From Leptospira ellinghausenii (GTDB lineage Bacteria; Spirochaetota; Leptospiria; Leptospirales; Leptospiraceae), in contig NZ_BFAZ01000011.1 in NCBI RefSeq assembly GCF_003114815.1, forward strand, positions 1 to 64,000: DNA of 64,000 nucleotides, in the 5' to 3' direction. The notes under the pieces are model-generated. The model was not told the DNA's origin. It saw only the letters and a program-made list of their open reading frames with translations, and searched no databases. A program made the translations under genes and the position numbers. Of the stretch, positions 46,101 to 52,699 are shown piece by piece. How positions within the stretch are numbered: position 1 is the first letter of the stretch; each line of letters opens with the position of its first letter.

Positions 46101-46885
46101 AATAGATTTGTAGAATAATCAAATTTATATAAACGGACAGTTACTCCAGCTACTTTTACTCTAATCTCGCTTATTAATTGGTTATCTTGCGATTGAATAA
46201 AATTCGTATATTTCTTTGCGTTATCGTCATTGTCTCGATATTCGAATGAGATTTCTCTGTTTTGGTATGCAATTTTTGTAACAAATATACCTGCACTGCT
46301 ATTCGGTTTCCCATATGTTACAGTATATCCAACACCAAAAGTGTCCTTTACGCTCGTTAGCCGCCATCTTTGGACCTGATCTTGGCTATACAATGAATTT
46401 TCAGTTTGATACTGATCGTTGCCCCCAAATGTATAAATCAACCCGTTTTTGTCTTTCGCTTGCCAAGTTTTCGAGTCAAGTTTCTTGAATATAAATAATG
46501 ATTCAGGTTTAGTTCGATAAATATTTAATGTATTCGAGGGGACTAGCTCTCCACCTAGTGTAGATGTAAAGCGCTCGATCCCATGATCATACGATCCGCG
46601 AACATCTCTTTCTATGTAATGATTAAGATTTAAATCCCATCCTTTTCCTAATAACCCAGTTGGTAATTCCGAATTATACGAAAGTTGCAAATTAGGTGCT
46701 ATTTCTTTTAGGGCAACAGGCAGCTCAATCGGGAAAGTAGTAATAGCATTCCCGAACTGATCAACCGAGATTGTTGGTAAATTTTGAGGAATTTTTTCGT
46801 TCCAAAAATCCATCAAGGTAAAACTTGAAAACGAAAAAAACGCAAAAGATAATAGTAGTATATTCTTTAATTTTGATAATTTCAA
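40166..46885 (-). CDS. Giant SpvB/TcaC-like Rhs-repeat protein
   Basis: A 2239-residue secreted protein starting with TTG behind GGGG. Order: signal peptide (1-25); SpvB/TcC N-terminal domain (about 30-300, PTISVDQFGNAITTFPIELP start); seven calcium-loop FG-GAP/VCBS units with D-x-D/N-x-DG (about 380-715); YD/Rhs repeats (about 1000-1650, many YDxxGR); two hydrophobic segments near 1785 and 1810, the second ending in GVENC; the Rhs core (KARYYDPFIGRFLTGD near 1950, then NPIKYNDPTGYG); and a variable C-terminus with two or three membrane-like helices (2170-2215). Rhs proteins wrap a C-terminal toxin inside a beta-cocoon. The tip here looks membrane-active rather than enzymatic. Heads a six-gene operon. 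Confidence 0.82.
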   Translation of the reverse strand: MKLSKLKNILLLSFAFFSFSSFTLMDFWNEKIPQNLPTISVDQFGNAITTFPIELPVALKEIAPNLQLSYNSELPTGLLGKGWDLNLNHYIERDVRGSYDHGIERFTSTLGGELVPSNTLNIYRTKPESLFIFKKLDSKTWQAKDKNGLIYTFGGNDQYQTENSLYSQDQVQRWRLTSVKDTFGVGYTVTYGKPNSSAGIFVTKIAYQNREISFEYRDNDDNAKKYTNFIQSQDNQLISEIRVKVAGVTVRLYKFDYSTNLLGEAQLIAISREESNNFGDGKYFDIQLTYSQRTQSVYGSKVEKRIPNLFAVSRVPLQDKFECNLGTLNCLAFNTMVCNMPNPASLLVCQTEKARYGLLCSQFQNTWWLPCMTGTRSPNNLLTFGDTDGDGSLEGVRLVGNEDEGSFRIVTIKNPTTSMDESTVSPNLHGIGYNSFSTMSWGDVDGDGNVDLAYSNGQNVLVTFARNGYYTEPYLISNLSLVTPPVDFLFSPPDLTWKGGLVDMDGDGRSDYIKKINDTTISISYSQGTSFSGENHIDIGPIFINEKMGQFIDFDSDGKPEFVHILNGEVVIRKIFLSSGNSIEYRMGGIYTGNGNIKEEGYNRWLADINSDGRPDFCVLLPNGLFYTYLNLGKSFAEGVNQGYLSGMVYQGEVFGDEILKTKTFADVNGDGKVDLLAFDGSRVAVNYGNGQGFVSGGTLAEADSFYGAMDLNKDGRVELIHLKADKNAFLLNVPYLSYYPAIQDYVDGTRRSQNYFAMHARGFDAFVSLFKAPKTTMSPGLLLSLLSLLALYDTPEGGNLSVTPVVLNNSHDKLVKLSDGMWFETEIRYKKTEEFQNAIQFNNGSYPKLSVPISKQQVYEIESKSADKVITDRYDYQNFRIHLGDLFSRAYYGFEKVIETNLLHNLRKEIIYNQAGPQFAGLEKSIKSYYSDGTLAKSLTYNYQIKNPFGVELVLRNSQVSESYIDSYLYKKEEYEAGYDIYGNALSQKKFANNILVKEEESNFDNNTSFDNYFIGRPKRIKSYLQSELVSDEEFNYTNNSLVAEVVSFSGSPDQSKVTMSYDMLGRNTVKNVPGIGEVITEYDSDSGINVVSQMNSLGHRTEKRYDLLTDSLIEEISPNGASLKRSYDPFLNEKSETLPGDSAPNLKQSFTYKKEELKLEVVKQSRNSEGGYSVITEIMNHEGKLQSRITQLNESANLTERMVYDSFGRLYRKYNPIISGLMEDDWEEYNYDGYDRVIGIINSKGERISISYSPNQLVTTSSIFSATGELVHTIEIEKNILGQEIRRTMNGSTHTMSYSARGNIAKITDPSGNQISYEYDSRGRKVSQTDKSSGNIEMKYDMLGRLSRTIKSDGTVTDFNYDGLSRIISQMTGGKTISYVYDVGGATSQSYPVGRLTQVNDGNLTTLMDYDLRGNVIRQKKMMDDVNLFVESEYDTNNNPTLIRYPEGTVVHYSYGSGGHLNKMTLDSADGNSVDQLLVKYEGPFLEEDRFVIKKITGNGVESTIEIDKKFKRLTGLRTKLADGFLEQNLKYEYDPAGNISKIQDKNREDRTQNFEYDSLNRLVKSVGKYGEELYEYSADGNLLKRGEVTFKYENLNKPHLVTEARSPQIGTFHYSYDSNGNMVNRNGDVHSYDSNNLLTSINTAGGTSIRYYYDHSGNRIKKDVGNGKQINYTLFGDAFEITREEGIPESATLYLKGLKGEPLAQIAVPDVQFLRDENFSSLTPWDKILSLNFSVFDCSKTKMDCEVYRKNKFDSLIFKPLRKHLTRENIKFGSYSLQFAFLGFLFIFVHKQKRPYFSIYIMPVMRYANVILLFSFMIGVENCSFLGIGGNGDEKPLTLFPTHVSDSAPSVNDEGNDYFPGTGTIVPPISSNSFSGISFQHADHLGSVSFLSDSKGNPLSGGDWTGRSRIAYKPYGLIHRTDSGGPDISKIKYAGQTEDKESGLYYMKARYYDPFIGRFLTGDKKLFSKQVNGLNRYMYTNGNPIKYNDPTGYGRQSPYFSAVVVYMLSEGMNESDRLLLTSAAFRTYRGNERGRQSYIEKTFGQNASHLGKPHISKALQYALAAYYLLPAENDLDKVRNLFMGFTMGKKAGGSYNDIQGKKEERIHIGKSWKMAFMGYMLWKDKPDVLRFVAAGYRTGNKVDKLDRPYADSKAFFNGLKQAFSSEAILSLIIQIVTLVVMIVVFDVSIPIIVLSSIGIAMNFSSIALSGDYGASEEISQNDGEDNRDINFGVTDR

Positions 46886-46928
46886 AGCGAACCCCAGAGC
46901 CTTTACCTACAATAACACGTGTTTCATA

Positions 46929-46957
46929 ATAAATTAAAATTTAGAAACATAGGTCAA
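46929..46957 (-). promoter_or_regulatory. Possible promoter of the Rhs operon
   Basis: TTGACC, 17 bp, ATTTAT on the minus strand, about 45 bases before the TTG start, with a normal-length leader. It differs from the late element, so the operon may be expressed in lysogens. The match is moderate. Confidence 0.3.
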
Positions 46958-47131
46958 TGTTTTTTCGTACAACTTATATATTCTAAAAAGTTTTATTTGT
47001 AATCGAAAAGGCTTAGGATTTGATGCCAGCAAAAAGCTATTATATTAATAACAGTTCAGATTAATTTTATTTCAGAAATTTCAAATTATTTTGAATTTCG
47101 CATTTTTTTTTCAGAATTAATAAAACAGAAA

Positions 47132-47175
47132 TATCACAGACCATTGCGGAAAACATTCCGCAATGGTCTGTGATA
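47132..47175 (-). terminator. Perfect 20-bp hairpin downstream of the terminase genes
   Basis: Two 20-base arms, exact complements, around an AACA loop; the core GACCATTGCGGAA is one base different from the hairpin at 20262. On the minus strand a T-rich run follows (ATTTCTGTTTT). It separates the terminase transcript from the Rhs cargo. The rest of the 46886-47421 gap holds no gene that I can support. Confidence 0.65.
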
Positions 47176-47421
47176 GAAAAAAGGCCTTTATTCCCAATTC
47201 GAAATTCTATAATCGAAAAAGTGGATGATTTTAAATTACTACTATGTCACCTAACGCCTGAAACCATTTACAGTCATTGAAAAAATTAGGGATAATTAAA
47301 TCTCTGTAAATGAAAATACGGCCTTTTTTAGGAACCATATAAAGAACCTCTTTAAGTACCTTACATAGAACACTAGCGTAAACGAAAAAGATTTCCTTTT
47401 TCAAATACACAAAAGAAAGAC

Positions 47422-49113
47422 TTAATAACCTCGCCTTCTTAATTGTTCTCTTCGAAGCTGCTCAATAGACTTTCCAATTGTAACTTGCGATTCTTGATGC
47501 AACCCTGCTTCCCGTTCCCTTGCCTTCGCTAACTGTTCTGGTGTGACTATACTTATCATATTCCCCATTTGTTCTACAATCAATCGATGAGCCATCTCCA
47601 ATGCGTCAGGACCATCCAGTTTCTTGTAAGGGAATTCGTTTAGCATTTCAAAAAGTAAATTGGAATCGGATCTGAGTAACATGAGGCCAGTTGCAATTAT
47701 AGTTTGCAATGCCCCTTCGATTCGTTTGATCTTATCTCCAGTGTTTGGGATCCCAACCATTGGAACAATGATTCGATCTGTGGGTGATAATCCTTGCCCG
47801 TTGTTTGGGTTTACACACAGTTCATTCCAGTCTTCTAAATGCCGTTTAAACGCGTCCAGGAAGTATTCCTGCCCTCCACTGGTCTCAACACCCGCAACTG
47901 TCCATGGAAACGCTCTGAGAGCCTTTACGAGGTCAATTTGGATCTGATCTGGAGGTCTTCTAGCAATGTCTGAATAGAGTTCGTAGAATTTTCCCTGTGG
48001 AGAAAGTCCAACACCGACAATTGCGGAATAATCTGATCTCTGAGTCTTCCCAAGCGAAAGATCCACTGCCAATCCAAGAGTCCATCCTTGAAATGATTCC
48101 GGCCTAACAAATTCGTAAGTTTGAATTCTACCTTTGAATTTCTGATCGATCTCTGCGAGTATGACGTTCTGCCTTTCTCTTGCGAAAGAGATTGGATCGA
48201 CTTCTCTTTCCTTTAGAAGCATCGAGAGAGGTGCCCCGGCTTCCCAAGTAGAATACTCGGATCCATCTGGACGAGTTCCAATGGCAGAGAATTTCTTACG
48301 ATTCCAATCCCAATACTTTTTGGTATCGTTGTAGATAACTTCTCCTACGCAATTTGGTGAAAGAGTTGTGTAAGACAAAACTACATCGATACCCCATTGA
48401 GCTCCGAGCTTCAATGCCGCCCGATCGAACCAACGATATTTTTTTTGCATTCTGGAATCTGATTCAACGTCCTTCTCTTCATCCGGATCATCGACAATCA
48501 AAGCGTCTGGCCGATATTGTCTATACCGAGTTCCACGAATGGCATTAAGAAAGCCTTTCGCAATGATCCTGGCACCTCCCCTGAAAACGATATCCAAATC
48601 ATTCCAAGCAACATTCTGGCCTTTCTGATCTTTTGCAGGCCTTAGTTCAGGAAAGTCAGATACAAGCAGTTCGTTATCTTCACACTCATCCACAATCTTT
48701 TGGAGAAAACCTTTCGCCTGTGTGAGTGAGGCACTGACCATGATCACAAAATGCCAATCACGCCTAAGCACCAACCACATGACACCGCATAAAGAGAGAA
48801 TGGTTGATTTTCCAAAACCTCGGGAGAGAGCTCGGATTATTTTCATTGGCCCCCTACCCTTCTTTCCGGCAAAGGCTTGTATGTCCTCTATCAATTCCAA
48901 TTGCTGTTCCCCAAACTCAGTAGAGAAGTAGTGAGCAAAATAAGTATTGAGAAAGACTCGAAAACTTTCTATGGCCTTTACTCTTCGTAAGGTGGCGGGA
49001 TTCCCTTCTCCGTATTGTGCTTTTTGTTTTTCTAAAAATCGCTTGAGATAAATTTCAGCGACTTTGGCAGGATACCTTTTTAATTCCTTACGCAATTCCT
49101 CGATTTGGATCAT
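47422..49113 (-). CDS. Terminase large subunit
   Basis: A 563-residue packaging motor. The ATPase domain has a Walker A variant SRGFGKST near residue 89, Walker B ALIVDDPDEE near 208, and a coupling region LSYTT near 245. The C-terminal nuclease has AVDLSLGKTQRSDYSAIV near 350 (first catalytic Asp), VAGVETSGGQEYF near 408 and a D near the end. All the expected elements are present. It is coupled to the small subunit by an ATGA overlap. It translocates DNA through the portal and cuts concatemers. Confidence 0.85.
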   Translation of the reverse strand: MIQIEELRKELKRYPAKVAEIYLKRFLEKQKAQYGEGNPATLRRVKAIESFRVFLNTYFAHYFSTEFGEQQLELIEDIQAFAGKKGRGPMKIIRALSRGFGKSTILSLCGVMWLVLRRDWHFVIMVSASLTQAKGFLQKIVDECEDNELLVSDFPELRPAKDQKGQNVAWNDLDIVFRGGARIIAKGFLNAIRGTRYRQYRPDALIVDDPDEEKDVESDSRMQKKYRWFDRAALKLGAQWGIDVVLSYTTLSPNCVGEVIYNDTKKYWDWNRKKFSAIGTRPDGSEYSTWEAGAPLSMLLKEREVDPISFARERQNVILAEIDQKFKGRIQTYEFVRPESFQGWTLGLAVDLSLGKTQRSDYSAIVGVGLSPQGKFYELYSDIARRPPDQIQIDLVKALRAFPWTVAGVETSGGQEYFLDAFKRHLEDWNELCVNPNNGQGLSPTDRIIVPMVGIPNTGDKIKRIEGALQTIIATGLMLLRSDSNLLFEMLNEFPYKKLDGPDALEMAHRLIVEQMGNMISIVTPEQLAKAREREAGLHQESQVTIGKSIEQLRREQLRRRGY

Positions 49114-49751
49114 ATCGCAAGGTCATTCCCAAACTTTTCCGCGAGCGCAGTTGAAAGTGCCTGAACTGCTTGTTCTATCTTTTTGTCTTCTTCCTCTTTG
49201 TCATCAGACTTAGGAAGTCGTCCCGTTTTTTCTAAATAAGCGAAGGCTAATTTTCCGGCCTGGATCTTATCCTCAAAGTCATAGTCACCTGATGCTATCT
49301 CTTCTAAGATTCGAAAAAATCCGACGGCCACTGGAACGGAATTTTGGCGAATATGCGATAAGAGTTCCAGTTCAATTTCATCGGCATATTTTCGGAATGG
49401 TTCACAATGCTTATAATTCCATCCGAACCAATCTCGAGCTCTCCCAATCATAGGACCAATGTGCGTTTTATATTTTCCAGCACGGAAAAGTATTAATCCA
49501 GATTCTTGAAATGGGGAGACTTCTGGAAATTCTCTGTAAAGAACCACGGCTTTGTTTTTTGGAATTGGTTCAAATTCTTTTCCTCCCCTACTCTCTAAAA
49601 AGATCTCCTCTGGTTCTCGACTCGGTATTGTATTTTCGGTCGAGTTATTTGAGATTGTTGAGTCAGGATTTTCCCATGATTTAGAACTACCTTTCTTCAC
49701 CACACGTTTGCTAGGTGCTTTTTTCCGAGGGATTTTCTTCTTTGGTGCCAT
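49110..49751 (-). CDS. Terminase small subunit-like DNA-packaging protein
   Basis: A 213-residue protein directly before the large terminase. The first 30 residues are Lys/Arg/Pro-rich and DNA-binding in character; a W-rich centre (IGRARDWFGWNYKHCEPF) and a helical C-terminus follow, as in small terminases that recognise the pac/cos site and oligomerise. ATG at 49751 follows one base after late promoter copy G; in this case the box is out of frame with the gene, which fixes the start. No Shine-Dalgarno. The function is inferred mainly from position. Confidence 0.6.
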   Translation of the reverse strand: MAPKKKIPRKKAPSKRVVKKGSSKSWENPDSTISNNSTENTIPSREPEEIFLESRGGKEFEPIPKNKAVVLYREFPEVSPFQESGLILFRAGKYKTHIGPMIGRARDWFGWNYKHCEPFRKYADEIELELLSHIRQNSVPVAVGFFRILEEIASGDYDFEDKIQAGKLAFAYLEKTGRLPKSDDKEEEDKKIEQAVQALSTALAEKFGNDLAI

Positions 49752-49752
49752 C

Positions 49753-49789
49753 GGGAAGTGACAAGTTGCAGTAAAATACTACCTGTCAA
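49753..49789 (-). promoter_or_regulatory. Late promoter-like element (copy G) before the terminase genes
   Basis: Consensus TTGACA, 17 bp, ACTTGTCACTTCCC, one G, ATG on the minus strand. The extra G puts the box out of frame with the gene, so the box cannot be coding sequence. It lies 12 bp from a divergent TTGACC promoter on +. Confidence 0.7.
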
Positions 49790-49800
49790 CGAAAAACGCA

Positions 49801-49830
49801 TTGACCACTTACAGTGATTTACTGTAATGA
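49801..49830 (+). promoter_or_regulatory. Promoter of the RHH/putAbiC operon, leaderless layout
   Basis: TTGACC, 18 bp, TAATGA, four bases, ATG at 49835. The spacer contains ACAGTGATTTACTGT, an imperfect inverted repeat (ACAGT/ACTGT) where the RHH protein could bind for autoregulation. Confidence 0.5.
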
Positions 49831-49834
49831 AGTA

Positions 49835-49993
49835 ATGCCTAGAATAACTTTAGATTTGGATGATGATTCCTATGAGTTGCTTGAAAGTGATCGGGGAGAG
49901 ATGTCACAACAGAAATATATGATTCGGTTACTGAAAGAGTTTCAGTTACATATATCAATCAAAAGACGAAAAAAGGAAGGAAAGAATGGGTAA
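49835..49993 (+). CDS. Ribbon-helix-helix DNA-binding protein
   Basis: A 52-residue protein with the RHH plan: a basic beta strand RITLDLDDD, two helices (SYELLESDRGEMSQQKYMIRLLKEF) and a Lys/Arg-rich tail. Such small regulators repress their own operon. Its stop overlaps the start of the membrane-protein gene by eight bases. Its -10 box lies only four bases ahead of the ATG, and the intervening DNA carries an ACAGT/ACTGT dyad as a candidate operator. Short, but composition and coupling make it convincing. Confidence 0.6.
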   Translation: MPRITLDLDDDSYELLESDRGEMSQQKYMIRLLKEFQLHISIKRRKKEGKNG

Positions 49994-50795
49994 ACGTGAA
50001 AAATTTCGCTATTCTATCATTAATATAAATTGGTTCAAAATAGTATTGATTTCTTTCTCTTTGGTAAGCATCGGGATTATTGGGGCAGTTTTTCTATTCT
50101 ATTATTATCATTTCCCAATGCTAACAGATGATAATGAATTATGGGCACATTTTGGCGATTTTGTCGGTGGGACCCTGAGCAGTATTTTTTCTTTTTTTAC
50201 ATTCATTGCAATATTATACACTCTTCATTTACAGCGGGAAGAATTAAGCCTAAACCGGGAGGAATTAAGACTTAACCGATTAGAATTGCAAACTGCTAAC
50301 AAAGAAGCTGGAAATCAAACTCGCATTGCATCTAAGCAACTGGAAAACTCCATTAGGCAAAAGAACGAAGAATATTTGCTTAATTATATGAAAGTATACT
50401 CTGAAATCGAACTAAACTTAATTCATCGCGGTTTCCCTAATACAACAGGTGCGGCGTTAATAGAAAGTTTTTTAAATACAGATAGTAAGATAAAAGTAAC
50501 TACGAAACTCATTTCTATAGAAGATGCTGGAATGGCGATATCGACTAAACTCATATTAAAATATCTAAATTGCTTAGAGTATCTAATCTATTGGGATCTT
50601 TTACAATGCCGTAGTGAAACTTTTGATAGTATTGTTGATTCCGAACATCAATCTTTCTCTTCTGATTATTCCCCATTTATAAAATCTTTTTGTAACGATG
50701 CAACGTTTGTCCATTTGAGAAAATCTGGTATCATTGCTAAAATGAAAATAGAAGACCAATTCCCAAATATTGCTAGATTTATCAATCAGGTATAA
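49986..50795 (+). CDS. Putative abortive-infection / superinfection-exclusion membrane protein (putAbiC-like)
   Basis: A 269-residue protein. Two transmembrane helices at about 17-38 and 58-80 are separated by a short loop with the sequence LWAHFGDFVGGTLSSIFSFFTF, very like the start of proteins in the 'putative phage abortive infection' family (putAbiC). A coiled coil follows (REELSLNREELRLNRLELQ), then a helical cytoplasmic domain. Coupled to an RHH regulator, it is a self-contained moron between terminase and the ParB-like gene. It may exclude other phages; the activity is inferred from similarity of pattern only. Confidence 0.6.
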   Translation: MGKREKFRYSIININWFKIVLISFSLVSIGIIGAVFLFYYYHFPMLTDDNELWAHFGDFVGGTLSSIFSFFTFIAILYTLHLQREELSLNREELRLNRLELQTANKEAGNQTRIASKQLENSIRQKNEEYLLNYMKVYSEIELNLIHRGFPNTTGAALIESFLNTDSKIKVTTKLISIEDAGMAISTKLILKYLNCLEYLIYWDLLQCRSETFDSIVDSEHQSFSSDYSPFIKSFCNDATFVHLRKSGIIAKMKIEDQFPNIARFINQV

Positions 50796-50809
50796 AAAGC
50801 AAAATTGCC

Positions 50810-51106
50810 ATGCCGAACTGGAAAGAAATTCAAATGGATAGAGTAAAAACACTTCACTGGGAAGCGCAGGAATTTTATACTTCCCTAAAGTTTGAATCAT
50901 TAAAATCCTCTGTCCTTCAAATCCTAGCTCATAAAACAGAATTATACCATAGAGAACATGGGGAAAGTGCAAACATTATAGTAATATCCCCTGAATTTAG
51001 GATATTGATTGGAAAGGATATTTTAGATTTCAGGGGTATCCCGATAATTTATTCTCTAAACCTTACTTCAGAGACTAATTTTGAAAAATCTATTCAGGTG
51101 TTTTAG
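50810..51106 (+). CDS. Hypothetical protein downstream of the putAbiC-like gene
   Basis: A 98-residue alpha/beta protein (helical first half, then strands ANIIVISPEFRIL and IPIIYSLNLT), starting 14 bases after the previous stop, thus probably in the same operon. It ends 17 bases inside the convergent DUF2158-like gene. No family recognised; a partner of the membrane protein is possible. Confidence 0.45.
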   Translation: MPNWKEIQMDRVKTLHWEAQEFYTSLKFESLKSSVLQILAHKTELYHREHGESANIIVISPEFRILIGKDILDFRGIPIIYSLNLTSETNFEKSIQVF

Positions 51107-51497
51107 GTGAATCTTCTTTCTCTGATTGTGTAGTTTTAATTTTTAGAGCATTCACTAGAAAATCGATTTTCTCTTTCAAACCACTTATCGTATAAGCTTG
51201 AAAAGCTAAAACTAAAGCAGATAAAATGGCCGCGATAGGAGATGCATATTTGCTAAATTGCTCGCCTCCGGAAAGGCCAACTTTCGCATTCTCTCTTCTG
51301 TTGTATCTTTTCCTTTCCTGTGCTACTTCTTTTTCCGGAACTATTTCCAATGCACTTAATTGAAAAGTGTAAGAATTTATCTCTCCACCATCGATTGTCC
51401 ACGTAACTTCGCAGTTATACTCTCTTAGTTGAGTGACTGTCATTAGCTGGTTACCTCCTTTCAGTTTTACCGTGGATCCAACTTTGAAATCACTCAT
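51090..51497 (-). CDS. YodC/DUF2158-like protein with C-terminal membrane helix
   Basis: A 135-residue protein. Residues 1-52 form the small beta-barrel of the DUF2158/YodC type: VGSTVKLKGGNQLMTVTQL, then a VTW and FQLSALE strand. A basic linker (about 60-80), a hydrophobic segment (ASPIAAILSALVLAFQAYTI) and an acidic tail follow. The fusion of a DUF2158 domain with a membrane helix is uncommon. ATGA overlap with the ParB-like gene makes them an operon. Role unknown; host DUF2158 proteins are also uncharacterised. Confidence 0.55.
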   Translation of the reverse strand: MSDFKVGSTVKLKGGNQLMTVTQLREYNCEVTWTIDGGEINSYTFQLSALEIVPEKEVAQERKRYNRRENAKVGLSGGEQFSKYASPIAAILSALVLAFQAYTISGLKEKIDFLVNALKIKTTQSEKEDSPKTPE

Positions 51498-52342
51498 TCT
51501 TTAAGTGCCTCTTTTCCTTCGATAAACTTCTTTAGGTCCTTCAGTTTCTTGATATCTGGATCCTTTTGAATTGCGTATTTCAAGTAGTGTTCAAACCCAC
51601 CTACTTTACCAAAATCCTTTTTGAATTCAGTTTGTTTCTTGGATATTTTATTCAATCGCTCTTTGTAGGAATCAATTTCTTTACGTAGGTCCTCTTTGAC
51701 TTTGTTCTTTTGCTTTTCTGCTTCCCACCAATCAAGGATTCTGTTATTGAAATATCTTACCTCTCCATCCTTCAGTTCTGGTAACTCCTTGGGAGGTTTC
51801 TTCATATCTTTCTTTAGTTCGTCTCGGAGTTCCTTTAGGTCCCGATTTACTGTTCCAAGAGGCCAGCCAAACATATCCATGATCTTACGTCGAATGGGAG
51901 TTTTGAATTCTTTTCGGGAGGAGAACTTATTCCCATAGGACCCTCCCCTATCGTCTTGGAGAACTTCATCTTTTCCAAACCAAATAAGGATTACGCGTTT
52001 TCTGTTTTCTGGAGTATAGTCCTTCGCAAAACCGTTCTGAGCTACCATAACACGAGCTCGAACGATATCAGTTAATTCAGATAAAACATGTTTCGCTGGG
52101 ATAGTTTTGAAGCCTGCTTTTTTGGAAGCACGGTATCTTCTGGCGCCATTTAGAATTTCGTATTGGCCGTTTGCATTTTTTTCTTTGGTTAGGACTATTG
52201 GATCTTGTACGCCTTGAGTGGCAACATCCGCATCAAACTCTTTTTGTGATTCGCGATCTACATCTCGGAAGAAGTTATCTTTGTGGATGACTAAATCATC
52301 GAGTTTGACTAGTTTTATTTCGGAATATAAAATCTTTTCCAT
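51494..52342 (-). CDS. ParB-like nuclease/CTPase-domain protein
   Basis: About 282 residues from the ATG at 52342. Residues 5-100 have the ParB N-terminal fold: LVIHKDNFFRD, then VQDPIVLTKE, and the core NGARRYRASKKAGFKTIPA (the GxRR box, probably intact). A helix-turn-helix region and a long Lys/Glu coiled coil follow. It is not adjacent to parA, and its position one step upstream of the terminase genes recalls phages with ParB-like proteins near terS. It may mark DNA for packaging or replication. The ATG is preceded by a weak version of the late element. Confidence 0.65.
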   Translation of the reverse strand: MEKILYSEIKLVKLDDLVIHKDNFFRDVDRESQKEFDADVATQGVQDPIVLTKEKNANGQYEILNGARRYRASKKAGFKTIPAKHVLSELTDIVRARVMVAQNGFAKDYTPENRKRVILIWFGKDEVLQDDRGGSYGNKFSSRKEFKTPIRRKIMDMFGWPLGTVNRDLKELRDELKKDMKKPPKELPELKDGEVRYFNNRILDWWEAEKQKNKVKEDLRKEIDSYKERLNKISKKQTEFKKDFGKVGGFEHYLKYAIQKDPDIKKLKDLKKFIEGKEALKE

Positions 52343-52376
52343 TGAAGACAAGTATGACCTGCGATTGAAGAATCAA
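52343..52376 (-). promoter_or_regulatory. Weak late-type element before the ParB-like gene
   Basis: TTGATT, 17 bp, ACTTGTCTTCA then ATG on the minus strand. The same -35/spacer/TTGT geometry as copies A-G, but only five bases between TTGT and ATG, and no CCC. No Shine-Dalgarno. Confidence 0.35.
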
Positions 52377-52699
52377 GCAGTTTTCAAAAGTTGGAATTAG
52401 TCACTGGTATTGGAAAATTCAAGCAACTGCAATGCTGGCAGAGTAGGAGATGAGGAAATTAGAAACGGAATCGATTAGTGAATTTAAAGTTTTAGCCATA
52501 GTTTTTTTTACCCCTTTTATCTTACGTTTAGATACTACTTTTGCTAAGAAACCGAGGATAAATATCAACAAGACACAGACCCAAATTTTTACGTTCTGTT
52601 GCTCCTTCTCTACCAGACATGTTGGAGTGCCATAAGACCAGTATGATTATTTCTTAGACGAAACGAATCGGAGTAAAGAACAGATTTTTGGTCTACTCC
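52352..52699. other. Gap between the ParB-like and zinc-ribbon genes
   Basis: About 350 bp. A plus-strand open frame at 52450-52635 (61 codons, one hydrophobic segment) has AGGAG overlapping its ATG, which is too close to work well; I do not support it. No hairpin or repeat stands out. The left edge holds the promoter of the ParB-like gene. Confidence 0.35.

Noticed and set aside
52450..52635. 61-codon plus-strand frame with one hydrophobic segment
   Set aside because: The AGGAG is too close to the ATG, and there is no coupling or promoter.
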